DNA from: Methanobacterium sp.
Lineage (GTDB): Archaea; Methanobacteriota; Methanobacteria; Methanobacteriales; Methanobacteriaceae
NCBI GenBank assembly: GCA_039666455.1
Contig: JAVSLW010000008.1
Coordinates: 1 to 21,664 of the forward strand
Direction: 5' to 3'
Length of the DNA: 21,664 nucleotides
Shown: one piece after another, positions 7,399 to 15,560 of the stretch
How positions within the stretch are numbered: the stretch's first letter is position 1
Layout of the letters: every line of letters begins with the position of its first letter
Made by a program: the position numbers and the translations under genes
The notes under the pieces: generated by a model
Told to the model about the DNA's origin: nothing
What the model saw: the letters and a program-made list of their open reading frames with translations, nothing else
Databases searched by the model: none

Positions 7399-8235
7399 AT
7401 GACAGAGAAAAGATACATAATAGGGTTTCTTGGACCTCAAGGAACCTATACTGAAGGGGCAGCTTCAAAATTAGATGGTAAACTAATAGCATTTGATTCT
7501 ATAATGGAAGTTATGGAAGCTGTTAATCAAGAAAAAGTTGATATTGGTGTTGTTCCCATTGAAAACTCTATTGAAGGACCTGTGGGCGTTACGCTTGATC
7601 TTCTGGCACATGACTATGATTTAAAAATCAGGGGCGAAATAATTTTACCTGTAAGTCACAAGCTCCTTTTAAATCCTGGATCTTCAGTAGAAGACATCGA
7701 ACTGGTTTATTCCCATGCACAGGCACTTTCACAGTGCCGTAAATTCATTGAAAAAATGGGTGCAAAACCGGTTGCTACAACCAGCACTTCAAAAGCTGCA
7801 GAAATAGTTAAAGGTAAAAAAAATGCTGCTGCAATTGGAACACAGCGTGCTGCAGATCTATATGGTCTAAAAATCGCTGCTTGTGATATTCAGGACTACA
7901 GAAACAATTTAACCCGGTTTATTGTTATAGGTAAACATGATCAAAAACCCACTGGCCATGACAAAACATCTATTGTTTTTTCACTGGTTGAAGATAGGCC
8001 GGGAGGCCTCTACGATGTTCTGGGCGTATTTGCAAAATGCAATGTCAATTTGACTAAGATTGAATCACGTCCTTCCAAAAAAAAGCTTGGAAATTACATC
8101 TTTTTCATCGATTTTCAAGGCCATAAGGACGATAAAGAGGTAAAGAACATTTTAAATAACATAAAAAACAAAACATTGTATGTTAAAATTCTGGGTTCAT
8201 ACCCTATGGAAGGGGATGATGGAGATAAGTGCTGA
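7399..8235 (+). CDS. pheA: Prephenate dehydratase
   Basis: Converts prephenate to phenylpyruvate in phenylalanine synthesis. At 278 residues it is a monofunctional enzyme: catalytic domain 1-180 plus ACT domain about 190-270, with no chorismate mutase part. Motifs are GFLGPQGTYTEGAA (9-22), PIENSIEGPVG (53-63) and the catalytic Thr-Arg-Phe (NNLTRF, 172-174). The ACT domain has GGLYDVL (202-208) and ESRP (222-225), the two phenylalanine-binding motifs, so feedback inhibition by Phe is expected. Start ATG 7399 has CAGGT 6 nt upstream. The 3' end overlaps the next gene by 17 nt, suggesting coupled translation, although the next protein has no obvious link to aromatic amino acids. Confidence 0.96.
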   Translation: MTEKRYIIGFLGPQGTYTEGAASKLDGKLIAFDSIMEVMEAVNQEKVDIGVVPIENSIEGPVGVTLDLLAHDYDLKIRGEIILPVSHKLLLNPGSSVEDIELVYSHAQALSQCRKFIEKMGAKPVATTSTSKAAEIVKGKKNAAAIGTQRAADLYGLKIAACDIQDYRNNLTRFIVIGKHDQKPTGHDKTSIVFSLVEDRPGGLYDVLGVFAKCNVNLTKIESRPSKKKLGNYIFFIDFQGHKDDKEVKNILNNIKNKTLYVKILGSYPMEGDDGDKC

Positions 8236-8917
8236 AAGAGATAAAATTATAAAAAGCCTCAATGAACTTGAAACTGAATTTAAGAAGGGTAATGTGCCGG
8301 AGAGCCACTATAAATTTCAAAAGAGGCAGTTAACTGGAAGACTTGAGACTTTGGAGGCTGCAGAAAGAGTAATGAGGCTTCAGGGAAAGAAAATTACTGA
8401 AGCACCGCTGGAAGCTGGCGATGAAAGTGAAAATGATGAACTGTTTAAAAAATACATCACATCTCCAGGGCTTAAAGAAAAAAATATTGAATCTAATAAG
8501 GGGATCTCACAAAATGCGATGATAGCCACTGCACTTTTAATTTTTGCCTTTGCTGTAGGTATTGGATTTGGTATTTACACTTTGAACATACCTGAGGAAG
8601 TTTCAAGTGTTTCTTTATATACAAATGAGAGTGCCTTTCCACCTTTCGTGCTTAATAACACCACAAACATGACAAACACCACAAATACAACTAACAGAAC
8701 CAGACAAATGATGAATACAAGTAAACCTGTTAGCCCTCCTGTAACCCAACCTGCACCAGCAGCCACACCACCAGCAAATGAAGCTAAACCTCAAGAACCA
8801 GCAAACAATGATTCCAATAAGACCAACAACAATGATAATAACAGTGCAGCGGGTGAACAAGTACAAAAAAAACCAAAAAACTTAACATCACTAAATTCAA
8901 GTAATATTACCAATTAA
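8219..8917 (+). CDS. Single-pass membrane protein, N/T/P-rich outer tail
   Basis: I do not recognise a named family. Residues 1-60 are highly charged and likely coiled-coil (MEISAERDKIIKSLNELETE, then ESHYKFQKRQLTGRLETLEAAER). One membrane segment follows (AMIATALLIFAFAVGIGFGIYTL, about 100-122). The last ~110 residues are low-complexity and extracellular by the positive-inside rule, rich in Asn, Thr, Pro and Ala (NNTTNMTNTTNTTNRT) with many N-x-S/T sequons, so N-glycosylation is likely. ATG 8219 is preferred over ATG 8216, because GGAAGGGG then serves as binding site at usable spacing; upstream in-frame starts lie deep in pheA. The gene overlaps the pheA end and leads a group of three exported-protein genes, but a TATA box at 9060 separates it from them. 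Confidence 0.75.
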   Translation: MEISAERDKIIKSLNELETEFKKGNVPESHYKFQKRQLTGRLETLEAAERVMRLQGKKITEAPLEAGDESENDELFKKYITSPGLKEKNIESNKGISQNAMIATALLIFAFAVGIGFGIYTLNIPEEVSSVSLYTNESAFPPFVLNNTTNMTNTTNTTNRTRQMMNTSKPVSPPVTQPAPAATPPANEAKPQEPANNDSNKTNNNDNNSAAGEQVQKKPKNLTSLNSSNITN

Positions 8918-9058
8918 TAAGGCGTGAAAAAATGTTAAAATATCTTTTAAATACATTTTTTTTATAATAAACAGTAATTTCATGAATTACAATCAAAAAG
9001 CGAATATAATGTAAGATATTCAATTTTATCCCTCTTTAATTACTATAATAAAATAGAA

Positions 9059-9068
9059 AATTATATAT
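9059..9068 (+). promoter_or_regulatory. TATA box of the PsbP-like lipoprotein gene
   Basis: AATTATATATCC-type element. Transcription starting near 9089 would leave a short leader with GAGGTAG (9093-9099) as ribosome binding site for TTG 9105. Confidence 0.5.
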
Positions 9069-9104
9069 CCAGTTTTCAGGTGATAATGGATAGAGGTAGA
9101 TAAA

Positions 9105-9647
9105 TTGAAGAAATACTTACCTGTATTAATCCTCATCTCAGCAGTTGTTCTGGCATCAGGATGTACAGATAGTGGAAATCAAACATCTGGAGACGTAAAT
9201 AGCAAAAATGAAGTATACATTGGAGATGAGGTAACGTTTGAATACCCTGAAGGGTGGGAAACCATATCAAGTCATGCAAGAGACAGTCTGGTTGCTGTAG
9301 GTGACCCAAACTCAGCCGATGAAAATGGTAACACCAGAGTAAACGTGGTAATACAAAAAACAATGAAACCCCACAATACCACATTTGAAGACTATTATAC
9401 TGCAACTTACGCCCAATTTGCATCTCAAAATTTGGGCTTTATACCAGTATCAGATGGTACATTGACGGTAAATGGGATCAAAGCTTTAGAAAATGTTTAT
9501 AAAGTCAATTCCAGAGATCAAAAGCGTGCCATATGGATTTTGAAAAACAACAGTATATACATCATCCTTTGCAGTGCACCAGCATCTGAATTTAACAACC
9601 AGCAAAAAAACTTCGAAATCATAATCAACAGTTTTAAAGTCATTTAA
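9105..9647 (+). CDS. PsbP-like lipoprotein
   Basis: A 180-residue exported protein. The N-terminus is a lipoprotein signal (MKKYLPVLILISAVVLASGC, Cys20 as lipid attachment site), then a Ser/Asn-rich linker and one globular domain of about 140 residues. That domain begins VTFEYPEGWETISS and ends IIINSFKVI, the pattern of PsbP-related (Mog1/PsbP-fold) proteins common in methanobacteria; their role is unknown. The start is TTG with GAGGTAG 6 nt upstream. It is the first of three tandem paralogues (next at 9673 and 10288) sharing the Y/F-x-Y-x(2)-x-W opening motif and the NSFK ending, with different membrane anchors. Confidence 0.8.
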   Translation: MKKYLPVLILISAVVLASGCTDSGNQTSGDVNSKNEVYIGDEVTFEYPEGWETISSHARDSLVAVGDPNSADENGNTRVNVVIQKTMKPHNTTFEDYYTATYAQFASQNLGFIPVSDGTLTVNGIKALENVYKVNSRDQKRAIWILKNNSIYIILCSAPASEFNNQQKNFEIIINSFKVI

Positions 9648-9672
9648 TGTAACCATGAGTTAAGGTGGTATA

Positions 9673-10230
9673 TTGAAAAAAAGTGTTTATCTCATATTAA
9701 TCATTATTATTGCCGTTGTCTTAGTCTTTTTTTATTTAAAAACACCGGATACATTAAATAACATCACATCAGGAAATGACAGTGTAAATACATATTCTGC
9801 AAATGGTATTTCGTTTAATTACTCCAAAAACTGGGAGATTACTAATAAAACAGGTAAATATGTAATTGTATATCTTAAAGATACTGATGCAAACGAAACT
9901 GATAATAAACCCGGTGCAGTGGTTGAAATTTCTAAAAAAGCATCGGAAGGTATACCCCTTGAAAAATTTTTTGATGAAGTTAAAACAGGGGCTTCAGGGG
10001 TACCTGGGTACAGGCAATTATCTGAAAGAAAAATGAAGATGGATAATGAAACTGCTTATGAATTCAGTGCCAGTGGAATGGATAACGGTATTGAAGAACA
10101 GTTTAGAGTGGTTTTACTTGAAAAAGGGGGGTATATATACATGATAGCATGTGGAACACGCGAACCAGCATATCTTGCAAGTAAAAACAGTGATTTTGAC
10201 ATTATAATAAACAGTTTCAAGGTCCAGTAA
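9673..10230 (+). CDS. PsbP-like protein with N-terminal membrane anchor
   Basis: A 185-residue paralogue of the gene just upstream (25 bp away). Here the anchor is an uncleaved-looking signal (KKSVYLILIIIIAVVLVFFYL) without a lipobox cysteine, followed by a short linker and the same domain type: ISFNYSKNWEITN at the start and IIINSFKVQ at the end. The start is TTG with AAGGTGG 6-7 nt upstream. It is probably co-transcribed with 9105-9647. The function is unknown; the domain faces the outside of the cell. Confidence 0.8.
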   Translation: MKKSVYLILIIIIAVVLVFFYLKTPDTLNNITSGNDSVNTYSANGISFNYSKNWEITNKTGKYVIVYLKDTDANETDNKPGAVVEISKKASEGIPLEKFFDEVKTGASGVPGYRQLSERKMKMDNETAYEFSASGMDNGIEEQFRVVLLEKGGYIYMIACGTREPAYLASKNSDFDIIINSFKVQ

Positions 10231-10287
10231 AAAAATATATTAACCTGCTTTTTAGAAGTTTTTAACATAAAACTTCGAGGTAGTCAC

Positions 10288-10968
10288 TTGAACAGCCCCA
10301 GAAGAGATAATAAAAATCTCCTTAGAATCCCTGAGAAAACCAAAAACAAAGGGATAATAACTCATTTTTGGATTAGATATAGAAAAGAGTTAATTGCAGG
10401 AGCCATAGCAGTTTTAGTGGCGGTTTTAATCCTGATAATAACAGGCAGTGGAAGTACCGCCCAAAATGACACTGTCACCCCTCCGGATAAAACCATAGAA
10501 ATACCTGTAAAAATTTACTCTGCCGGGGGGATATACCTGGAATATCCGGCATCATGGAATGTGACCACTGACAAAGTTAATGGAACCACCATGGAAATTG
10601 TGATTCAGGACCCTTCATCGGTAAATAATCCAGACAGCGCACAATTAGCAGCTTTTACAATACTTAAACTGCAGAAAGAACCTTATCAAACATTAGAACA
10701 GGGAAAAGATAGATTTATCCAGAGTTTAATCATTTCTGGTGCAAATATAGCTCCCACAAATACAACAAACAAAACCGTAGCTGGAATAAACGCCACTGAA
10801 ACTATATACAGAGGTAACAGTCCAGAATACAAAGATATTCAGTTTAAACTTATATATTTCGAGGAAAATAACATAATTTATATTCTGGCATTCCTTACGA
10901 GGGGAACTGATCTGCAGAGCCAGGCACCCTACTTTGACATGATATTAAACAGTTTCAAGCTCCAGTAA
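10288..10968 (+). CDS. PsbP-like protein, type II membrane anchor
   Basis: A 226-residue third paralogue. It has a basic cytoplasmic N-terminus of about 35 residues (NSPRRDNKNLLRIPEKTKNK), a membrane segment (ELIAGAIAVLVAVLILIITG, about 34-53), a Thr/Pro-rich linker and the same external domain: IYLEYPASWNVTTDK to MILNSFKLQ. The start is TTG with CGAGGTAG about 7 nt upstream; all three paralogues share this unusual start codon. The 57-bp gap to the previous gene contains no clear promoter, so a three-gene operon is likely. Confidence 0.78.
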   Translation: MNSPRRDNKNLLRIPEKTKNKGIITHFWIRYRKELIAGAIAVLVAVLILIITGSGSTAQNDTVTPPDKTIEIPVKIYSAGGIYLEYPASWNVTTDKVNGTTMEIVIQDPSSVNNPDSAQLAAFTILKLQKEPYQTLEQGKDRFIQSLIISGANIAPTNTTNKTVAGINATETIYRGNSPEYKDIQFKLIYFEENNIIYILAFLTRGTDLQSQAPYFDMILNSFKLQ

Positions 10969-11327
10969 TTAAAATATAATATTAAAATTTATCATTTAAT
11001 CTGAAGAAAAAATAGCAATGTTTTTAATTTTCCAGTACGGCATATATATATTACTGAACAGAATATATATCTTTATATTCATATTTGAAAGACAGGATTT
11101 AAAACTAACAAGGCTGCCTGAATCTGCTTTTTATTTTAACTCATCAGATGATGTACAAAATAGAAAATTACCTTTTTACTCCCAGTTATACTGTTCTAAT
11201 TGGAAATTTAAGGAATTAGATTAAAAAAATAAATTGCAGTAATGTTTTTAATGATTTGCCTGGAGGTTAAATTTGCTGGAAGTATATATTTTCAAATATT
11301 AATCAGAACTACAAGGAGGAATGAAGA
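10969..11327. other. Intergenic region before the zinc-ribbon/KH gene
   Basis: AT-rich DNA. A 68-codon frame at 11018-11224 has no ribosome binding site and an unnatural composition, so I do not count it as a gene. TATATAT at 11283-11289 is the probable promoter of the next gene (predicted start about 11312, giving a leader of roughly 16 nt containing AAGGAGGA). Confidence 0.45.
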
Positions 11328-11825
11328 ATGGTATTGCCAGTATGCGATGTCTGTTTAAAAAGTGGAATGTTATGTCAGGGGTGTGAAAACAAATTAAAAA
11401 GTGGTGAAATCACCCAGCTTGACCTGGACATTGCTAAATTACTTTTCAAACTTGGCGAGGGAAAAATAGGGTTTAAAAAGACAATAGAAATAGGTGACGT
11501 CGTTATAATCGTGACAGATAAAGACCAGGTTGGAAAGATCATAGGAAAGAGCGGGAAAATAGTAAGAGCAATATCAAAAAAGGTTGGAAAGAAGGTAAGA
11601 GTTATCGGGGAAGGTTCTGACTTTAAAGAGATTGCAAGAGATCTCATAGCCCCTGCAAGAATTTCAGGGATTAACATAGTCTACGGAATGGACGGGGAGA
11701 AGAAATACAAAATAAGGGTTATGAGAGAAGATTCAAGAAGACTTCCCTCAAGATTAAATGTTTTAAACAACATTATGAATCAATTAACTGATGAAAAAAC
11801 TGTTATCGTTATAGATGACCTCTAA
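11328..11825 (+). CDS. Zinc-ribbon plus KH-domain RNA-binding protein, NusA-related
   Basis: A 165-residue protein. The N-terminus has two CxxC pairs (VCDVC, LCQGCENKL; Cys6/9 and Cys16/19) forming a small zinc-binding module. The rest resembles the KH region of archaeal NusA-like proteins: GKIIGKSGKIVRAISKKVGKKVRVI (about 63-87) is a classic type II KH GxxG loop with flanking helices. It presumably binds RNA or takes part in transcription elongation or termination; a precise role is not established. Start ATG 11328 has a very strong site (AAGGAGGA, 8 nt spacing). coaBC follows 21 bp downstream and is probably in the same transcript. Confidence 0.82.
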   Translation: MVLPVCDVCLKSGMLCQGCENKLKSGEITQLDLDIAKLLFKLGEGKIGFKKTIEIGDVVIIVTDKDQVGKIIGKSGKIVRAISKKVGKKVRVIGEGSDFKEIARDLIAPARISGINIVYGMDGEKKYKIRVMREDSRRLPSRLNVLNNIMNQLTDEKTVIVIDDL

Positions 11826-11846
11826 TTAAAGTATTTGGGGAAAAAT

Positions 11847-13007
11847 ATGGAAATTGTGCTTTGTGTTACCGGAAGTATAGCTGCAACAGAAACTATTAAA
11901 CTTGCAAGAGAGTTTAGAAGGCAGGGAGTTGATGTTAAATGCTTCATGTCTGACGGGGCATGTGAAATAATCCATCCTTACTCCATGGAGTTTGCAACCG
12001 GGCAGAAAGTGGTTACAAAGCTCACTGGGGAGGTTGAACACGTTAAATACGCAGATGCTGACATGATAATTGTTGCTCCTGCCACTGCAAACGTTATAAG
12101 TAAATTTGCCTGTAAAATTGCAGATAATCCAATTAACACTCTTTTAATTACAGCTTCTGGTTATGAAACACCTGTTTTGATGGTCCCATCCATGCACAAT
12201 TCCATGTATAAAGCAGTAAAGGACCATATTGAAACCCTAAAAAATGAAGATATTAGCTTTGTAAAGCCTAAAATAGGGGAAGGAAAAGCAAAATTCCCTG
12301 ATATTCAGGATATTGTTCTCCATGCCATGCGCCAGTTAGGTAATGGCAAATTGAAAGGTAAAAAAGTGCTTGTAAGTGCCGGCGCAACATATGAAAAGAT
12401 TGATGAAGTTAGAGGAATCACAAACAGAAGTTCCGGCAAAATGGGTGTTGAAATTGCAAAAGAGGCCTTTATTAAAGGTGCAGATGTGACTTTGATCCGG
12501 GGCAAAATGACTGCACACATTCCAAATATTTTTAATGTAATTGAAGTTGAATCTGTTAGCCAAATGCGTAGTGCAGTGCTTGAACAGGTCAAATCTCACG
12601 ATATTTTTATTTCAGCGGCGGCTGTTTCTGATTTTATTCCAAAAATAGAAAAAGGAGAGAATAAAATTTCATCAAATGAAGATATCACTTTGAAACTTGA
12701 ACGAGCGCCAAAAATAATTGGTGAAGTTAAAAAAATTAATCCTGAAATCTTTTTAGTAGGTTTTAAAGTTGAATATAATATTTCAAGGGATGAATTGATC
12801 AAATCGGCATCTAAAAGGATTGAAGAGCACGGGATTGACCTTATGGTTGCAAATGATGTTGCAGTTGAAGGTGCTGGTTTTGGTGAGGATAGAAATCAGG
12901 TTATTTTAATTGACGGTGAAATTGTTGATGTTCCTTTGAGCCTTAAAAAGGATGTTGCTTCTAAAATTATTGATAGAGTTTTGAAAAAATATAGTCTAAA
13001 TTTTTAA
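11847..13007 (+). CDS. coaBC: Bifunctional CoaBC (phosphopantothenoylcysteine synthetase/decarboxylase)
   Basis: Carries out two steps of coenzyme A synthesis: joining 4'-phosphopantothenate with cysteine (CoaB, C-terminal half) and FMN-dependent decarboxylation to 4'-phosphopantetheine (CoaC, N-terminal half). CoaC shows the flavin motif VTGSIAA, the catalytic His in GEVEHVKYAD (about residue 65) and IIVAPATANVISKFA. CoaB shows KVLVSAGATYEKIDEVRGITNRSSGKMG (from about 174) and AAAVSDF. Start ATG 11847, with GGGG 6 nt upstream, gives the usual N-terminus MEIVLCVTGS; TTG 11835 would add four residues and is less likely. The bacterial ACGD cysteine motif is replaced by EGKAKFPD. The stop lies 1 bp from the stop of the convergent zinc-ribbon gene. 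Confidence 0.94.
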   Translation: MEIVLCVTGSIAATETIKLAREFRRQGVDVKCFMSDGACEIIHPYSMEFATGQKVVTKLTGEVEHVKYADADMIIVAPATANVISKFACKIADNPINTLLITASGYETPVLMVPSMHNSMYKAVKDHIETLKNEDISFVKPKIGEGKAKFPDIQDIVLHAMRQLGNGKLKGKKVLVSAGATYEKIDEVRGITNRSSGKMGVEIAKEAFIKGADVTLIRGKMTAHIPNIFNVIEVESVSQMRSAVLEQVKSHDIFISAAAVSDFIPKIEKGENKISSNEDITLKLERAPKIIGEVKKINPEIFLVGFKVEYNISRDELIKSASKRIEEHGIDLMVANDVAVEGAGFGEDRNQVILIDGEIVDVPLSLKKDVASKIIDRVLKKYSLNF

Positions 13008-13008
13008 A

Positions 13009-13143
13009 TTACTTTTCTTCATCTTCTTCAATAACAGGTCCACGATATCTGCAGTCGAAACATTCCCATATGGGTCCCATATCTGGGATTACCCATTTTA
13101 TGTTAGTAGAACCACAATTTGGACATTTTTTAACTGTAACCAT
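13009..13143 (-). CDS. 44-residue zinc-ribbon protein
   Basis: A short minus-strand gene with a complete zinc ribbon: CPNC (residues 7-10) and CFDC (28-31), separated by 17 residues (GSTNIKWVIPDMGPIWE), then GPVIEEDEEK as an acidic tail. Start ATG 13143 is preceded by GGGGGT at 5 nt, a usable binding site. Such tiny two-CxxC proteins are common in methanogens and usually of unknown role; nucleic acid or protein contacts are most likely. It is convergent with coaBC, with one base between the two stop codons. Confidence 0.8.
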   Translation of the reverse strand: MVTVKKCPNCGSTNIKWVIPDMGPIWECFDCRYRGPVIEEDEEK

Positions 13144-13359
13144 TTTTTACCCCCAATACGTCAATAAGTTATGCACCTGACTATGTTCTATGGGTCTTAA
13201 TAACCTTTTCCCTATTAATCGGCCTGTCAGTTGTAAGGTGCAGGTTGTACTGTCTGTTTTTTTGATTTGTAGGAGCCAGTTTATCGAAGTAGTATATTAT
13301 TAAGAAATATTAAAAAAGTATTTATAGAAATACGGATCATAATCAATACAGGTGATAAC

Positions 13360-13590
13360 ATGGTTATGGGATGTGTTTTAATAAAATTGATGCCGGGAAT
13401 AGATAAGAAAGCATTTGATACTATAAAGAAATTAGAATCAAAAGGAACCTACGCACTCTTTGGTGTGTACGATGTGTTGATGATGGTTGAAGCTGGAGAT
13501 ATTAAAGAACTTACAAGCTTTGTAGTGGACAATATAAGAAGTATAGAAGGCGTTGAAAGCACAAGAACAATGATAGGTGCAGAAATTTAA
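13360..13590 (+). CDS. Stand-alone Lrp/AsnC ligand-binding (RAM) domain protein
   Basis: A 76-residue protein that is only the effector-binding half of an Lrp/AsnC regulator: an alpha-beta sandwich pattern VLIKLMPG-(helix)-GTYALFGVYDVLMMVEAG-(helix)-GVESTRTMI. No helix-turn-helix is present, and the good start site (AGGTGATAACATGG) shows it is not a truncation. Stand-alone RAM proteins can bind amino acids and may form mixed oligomers with full-length Lrp regulators. TATA-like sequences lie at 13292-13302 and 13320-13328. T-rich tracts follow the stop. It is probably monocistronic. Confidence 0.88.
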   Translation: MVMGCVLIKLMPGIDKKAFDTIKKLESKGTYALFGVYDVLMMVEAGDIKELTSFVVDNIRSIEGVESTRTMIGAEI

Positions 13591-13632
13591 TTTTTTACCA
13601 TATTTTTTGAAATTCAGTATTTTTATTTTTTT
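13591..13632 (+). terminator. Oligo-T termination region
   Basis: Three T-runs (13591-13596, 13603-13608, 13620-13632) immediately after the RAM gene, typical of archaeal oligo-T termination. No hairpin is seen. Confidence 0.5.
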
Positions 13633-13754
13633 AAAACCAGTTACAGCAAAACTTTTAAAAACAAGTTTGAAACTATCTTATTTAGATGCTGTATTCATTC
13701 ATAAATTCTATTTTTAAAAAACTCCAGTTATATAGTTTTTAAAAGGAGATGAAG

Positions 13755-14810
13755 ATGAACGATACTCAGAAAATAAGATCAAAACTAAATAAGATTGTTA
13801 AAAAAACTGTTGACCACAAAAAAGTATTTGGATGTGTGGTTAATGTTGAATCAGGAGATAATACGCTCTCCTGGATTGGTTCTGCGGGCAATATAAATAA
13901 TAAAACACCATATTTCATTGCCAGTACTACCAAGTTATATATCACAGCTATCCTGCTAAAGCTTAGATCTGAAGGGAAAATTAAATTAAAAGATAAAATA
14001 TCTAAATATATTCCCATAGAATCAATATCAGGCATTCACAATTACAAAGGTACTGATTATTCTGATAAAATTACTATTGAGCAACTTATGGCACATAATT
14101 CAGGGTTACCTGATTACTTTGAAGAGAAAACTGATATTGGTAAGACATTACGCCAAGAACTCTCTCTCGGACATGATCGTTCCTGGGATTTTCAAAAAGT
14201 AATGCATGATGTTAAAAAGCTGAAACCAAAGTTCAAACCCGGTGCCAGGAAGAAGGCTTTTTATTCAGATACAAATTATCAGCTTCTTGGAAGGATTATA
14301 GAACTGATAACCAATAAAAATATGGGCGATGTCTTCAACGATTTAATTTTTAATCCTTTAAAACTTAAAAAGACCTATCTATATCAAGATATCAACGATA
14401 AAACCCCTATTGACATATATTTTAAAAAACAGCAGATTCACGTTCCTCAAGCAATGGCTTCATTTGGACCCGACGGAGGAATTGTGTCCACAGCCCAAGA
14501 ATCCATGATTTTTTTAAAATCTTTCTTCAACGGTATTTTTTTCCAAAAAAAAGTTATAAATGAATTAAAACACTGGAACAATATATTCTTTCCACTTAAA
14601 TATGGTACCGGCATAATGCAATTTAAATTGCCCCGAATATTTTCCCCTTTCAAATCATACCCTGAATTTATCGGGCATTCTGGATTATCCGGCGCATTTG
14701 AATGGCACTGTCCAGAAAAGGATTTATATTTAACTGGTACAGTTAATCAGTTATCTAATCCTGACCTGTCTTTTAAACTGCTAATAAAAATAATTGATTG
14801 TTTTAAATAA
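13755..14810 (+). CDS. Serine beta-lactamase-like hydrolase (class C/PBP family)
   Basis: A 351-residue protein of the beta-lactamase/penicillin-binding-protein superfamily. The nucleophile motif SxxK is STTK (Ser57, Lys60 from this start), the Tyr motif is YSDTNYQLLG (Tyr170), and the third motif is HSG in FIGHSGLSGAFEW. No signal peptide is seen, so it appears cytoplasmic. Archaeal members act as esterases, peptidases or amidases; a specific substrate cannot be read from the sequence. ATG 13755 is chosen because AAGGAG lies 6 nt upstream, whereas ATG 13749 would touch that site. It is convergent with flpA. Confidence 0.85.
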   Translation: MNDTQKIRSKLNKIVKKTVDHKKVFGCVVNVESGDNTLSWIGSAGNINNKTPYFIASTTKLYITAILLKLRSEGKIKLKDKISKYIPIESISGIHNYKGTDYSDKITIEQLMAHNSGLPDYFEEKTDIGKTLRQELSLGHDRSWDFQKVMHDVKKLKPKFKPGARKKAFYSDTNYQLLGRIIELITNKNMGDVFNDLIFNPLKLKKTYLYQDINDKTPIDIYFKKQQIHVPQAMASFGPDGGIVSTAQESMIFLKSFFNGIFFQKKVINELKHWNNIFFPLKYGTGIMQFKLPRIFSPFKSYPEFIGHSGLSGAFEWHCPEKDLYLTGTVNQLSNPDLSFKLLIKIIDCFK

Positions 14811-14846
14811 AGTTTTTTAAGTTATATAGCTCAAATTCATTCAAAC

Positions 14847-14883
14847 CTTGTGTTCGGGCACTGGAAATCTGTCAAATTTTGAC
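14847..14883. repeat. Decayed copy of the triloop palindrome
   Basis: Between two convergent genes. TTGTGTTCGGGCA (14848-14860) equals the right half of the first hairpin of the thrS copy with its flank. GTCAA/TTGAC (14871-14883) with loop ATT takes the place of the second hairpin. The left arm of the first hairpin is lost. Confidence 0.55.
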
Positions 14884-14894
14884 ATATTTTCTTC

Positions 14895-15560
14895 CTAAAA
14901 ACTGAATTCACAAACAAAGGCCATGTGATCTTTCTCATAAGGTTCAAGCTTCACTTTTTCAATCACTCTAAATCCTTGTGTCTTTAACTTTGATTCTTCT
15001 TCTTTGAATATCTTATTTGGAGCCTTTGTAACATCAATACTCCTTGCTTTTATCATTAAAATACCAATTCCCTCTCCTTTTAGATATAAACGCATATTAT
15101 CCATGAAAAGCTCTGACTGGCTGGGCTGTGCAACATCTGAATAAATAACATCAACTTTTTGAACCAGATTCATATAACTACGTGGTTTTGTGGCATCATC
15201 AAGAATTGGAACCATATTTTCACGGGCTTTGCAAACATCCATCAGATTTCTCATCATCCTCGGCGAAAACTCAACACAATAAATCAAACCATTTTTACAA
15301 ACATCTGAAATATGTGAAAGCGTGGTGCCTGCTGATGCCCCTAAATAAAGTACTTTTGAATCATTTTCAAATGGAAAAACACTTAAACCATTTAAAATAG
15401 CTGCAGAAAGCTTAGATCGTCTTGGATCCCATATTCTATACTCTTTATCTTTAAGTTCAACCAGTCTTTCGCTGTAAACTTTAATTCCGGGATTTAAATT
15501 TTCTGTTGCAATATGATTGTCTATTTCATAGACTCCAGTGAATTTTTGTCTAATTTCCAT
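14895..15560 (-). CDS. flpA: Fibrillarin-like rRNA/tRNA 2'-O-methyltransferase
   Basis: The catalytic subunit of archaeal C/D-box sRNPs: with Nop5, L7Ae and guide RNAs it methylates ribose 2'-OH groups in rRNA and tRNA. It has 221 residues, the usual length for archaeal fibrillarin. The SAM-binding loop is VLYLGASAGTTLSHISD (about 69-85), followed by CVEFSPRMMRNL, YSDVAQPSQSE (about 140-150) and MIKARSIDVTK (about 168-178), which holds the catalytic Lys. The N-terminal beta domain includes RIWDPRRSKLSAAI. The start ATG is preceded by AAGGATAA. It overlaps the end of nop5 by 40 nt, a tight translational coupling that suits two subunits of one complex. Confidence 0.96.
   Translation of the reverse strand: MEIRQKFTGVYEIDNHIATENLNPGIKVYSERLVELKDKEYRIWDPRRSKLSAAILNGLSVFPFENDSKVLYLGASAGTTLSHISDVCKNGLIYCVEFSPRMMRNLMDVCKARENMVPILDDATKPRSYMNLVQKVDVIYSDVAQPSQSELFMDNMRLYLKGEGIGILMIKARSIDVTKAPNKIFKEEESKLKTQGFRVIEKVKLEPYEKDHMAFVCEFSF

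Noticed and set aside
8180..8218. Upstream extension of the coiled-coil membrane protein inside pheA
   Set aside because: The added residues (MLKFWVHTLWKG) are the pheA coding sequence in another frame and no binding site precedes them.
9086..9103. Five-codon ORF (MDRGR) with an AGGTGATA site just before the TTG start at 9105
   Set aside because: The TATA box at 9060 predicts transcription from about 9089, so the mini-ORF would probably not be in the mRNA. GAGGTAG serves the real TTG start.
11018..11224. 68-codon ORF after the PsbP-like genes
   Set aside because: It has no binding site, starts in AT-rich spacer, has a composition dominated by Ile/Phe/Tyr from ATA/TAT runs, and shows no recognisable domain.
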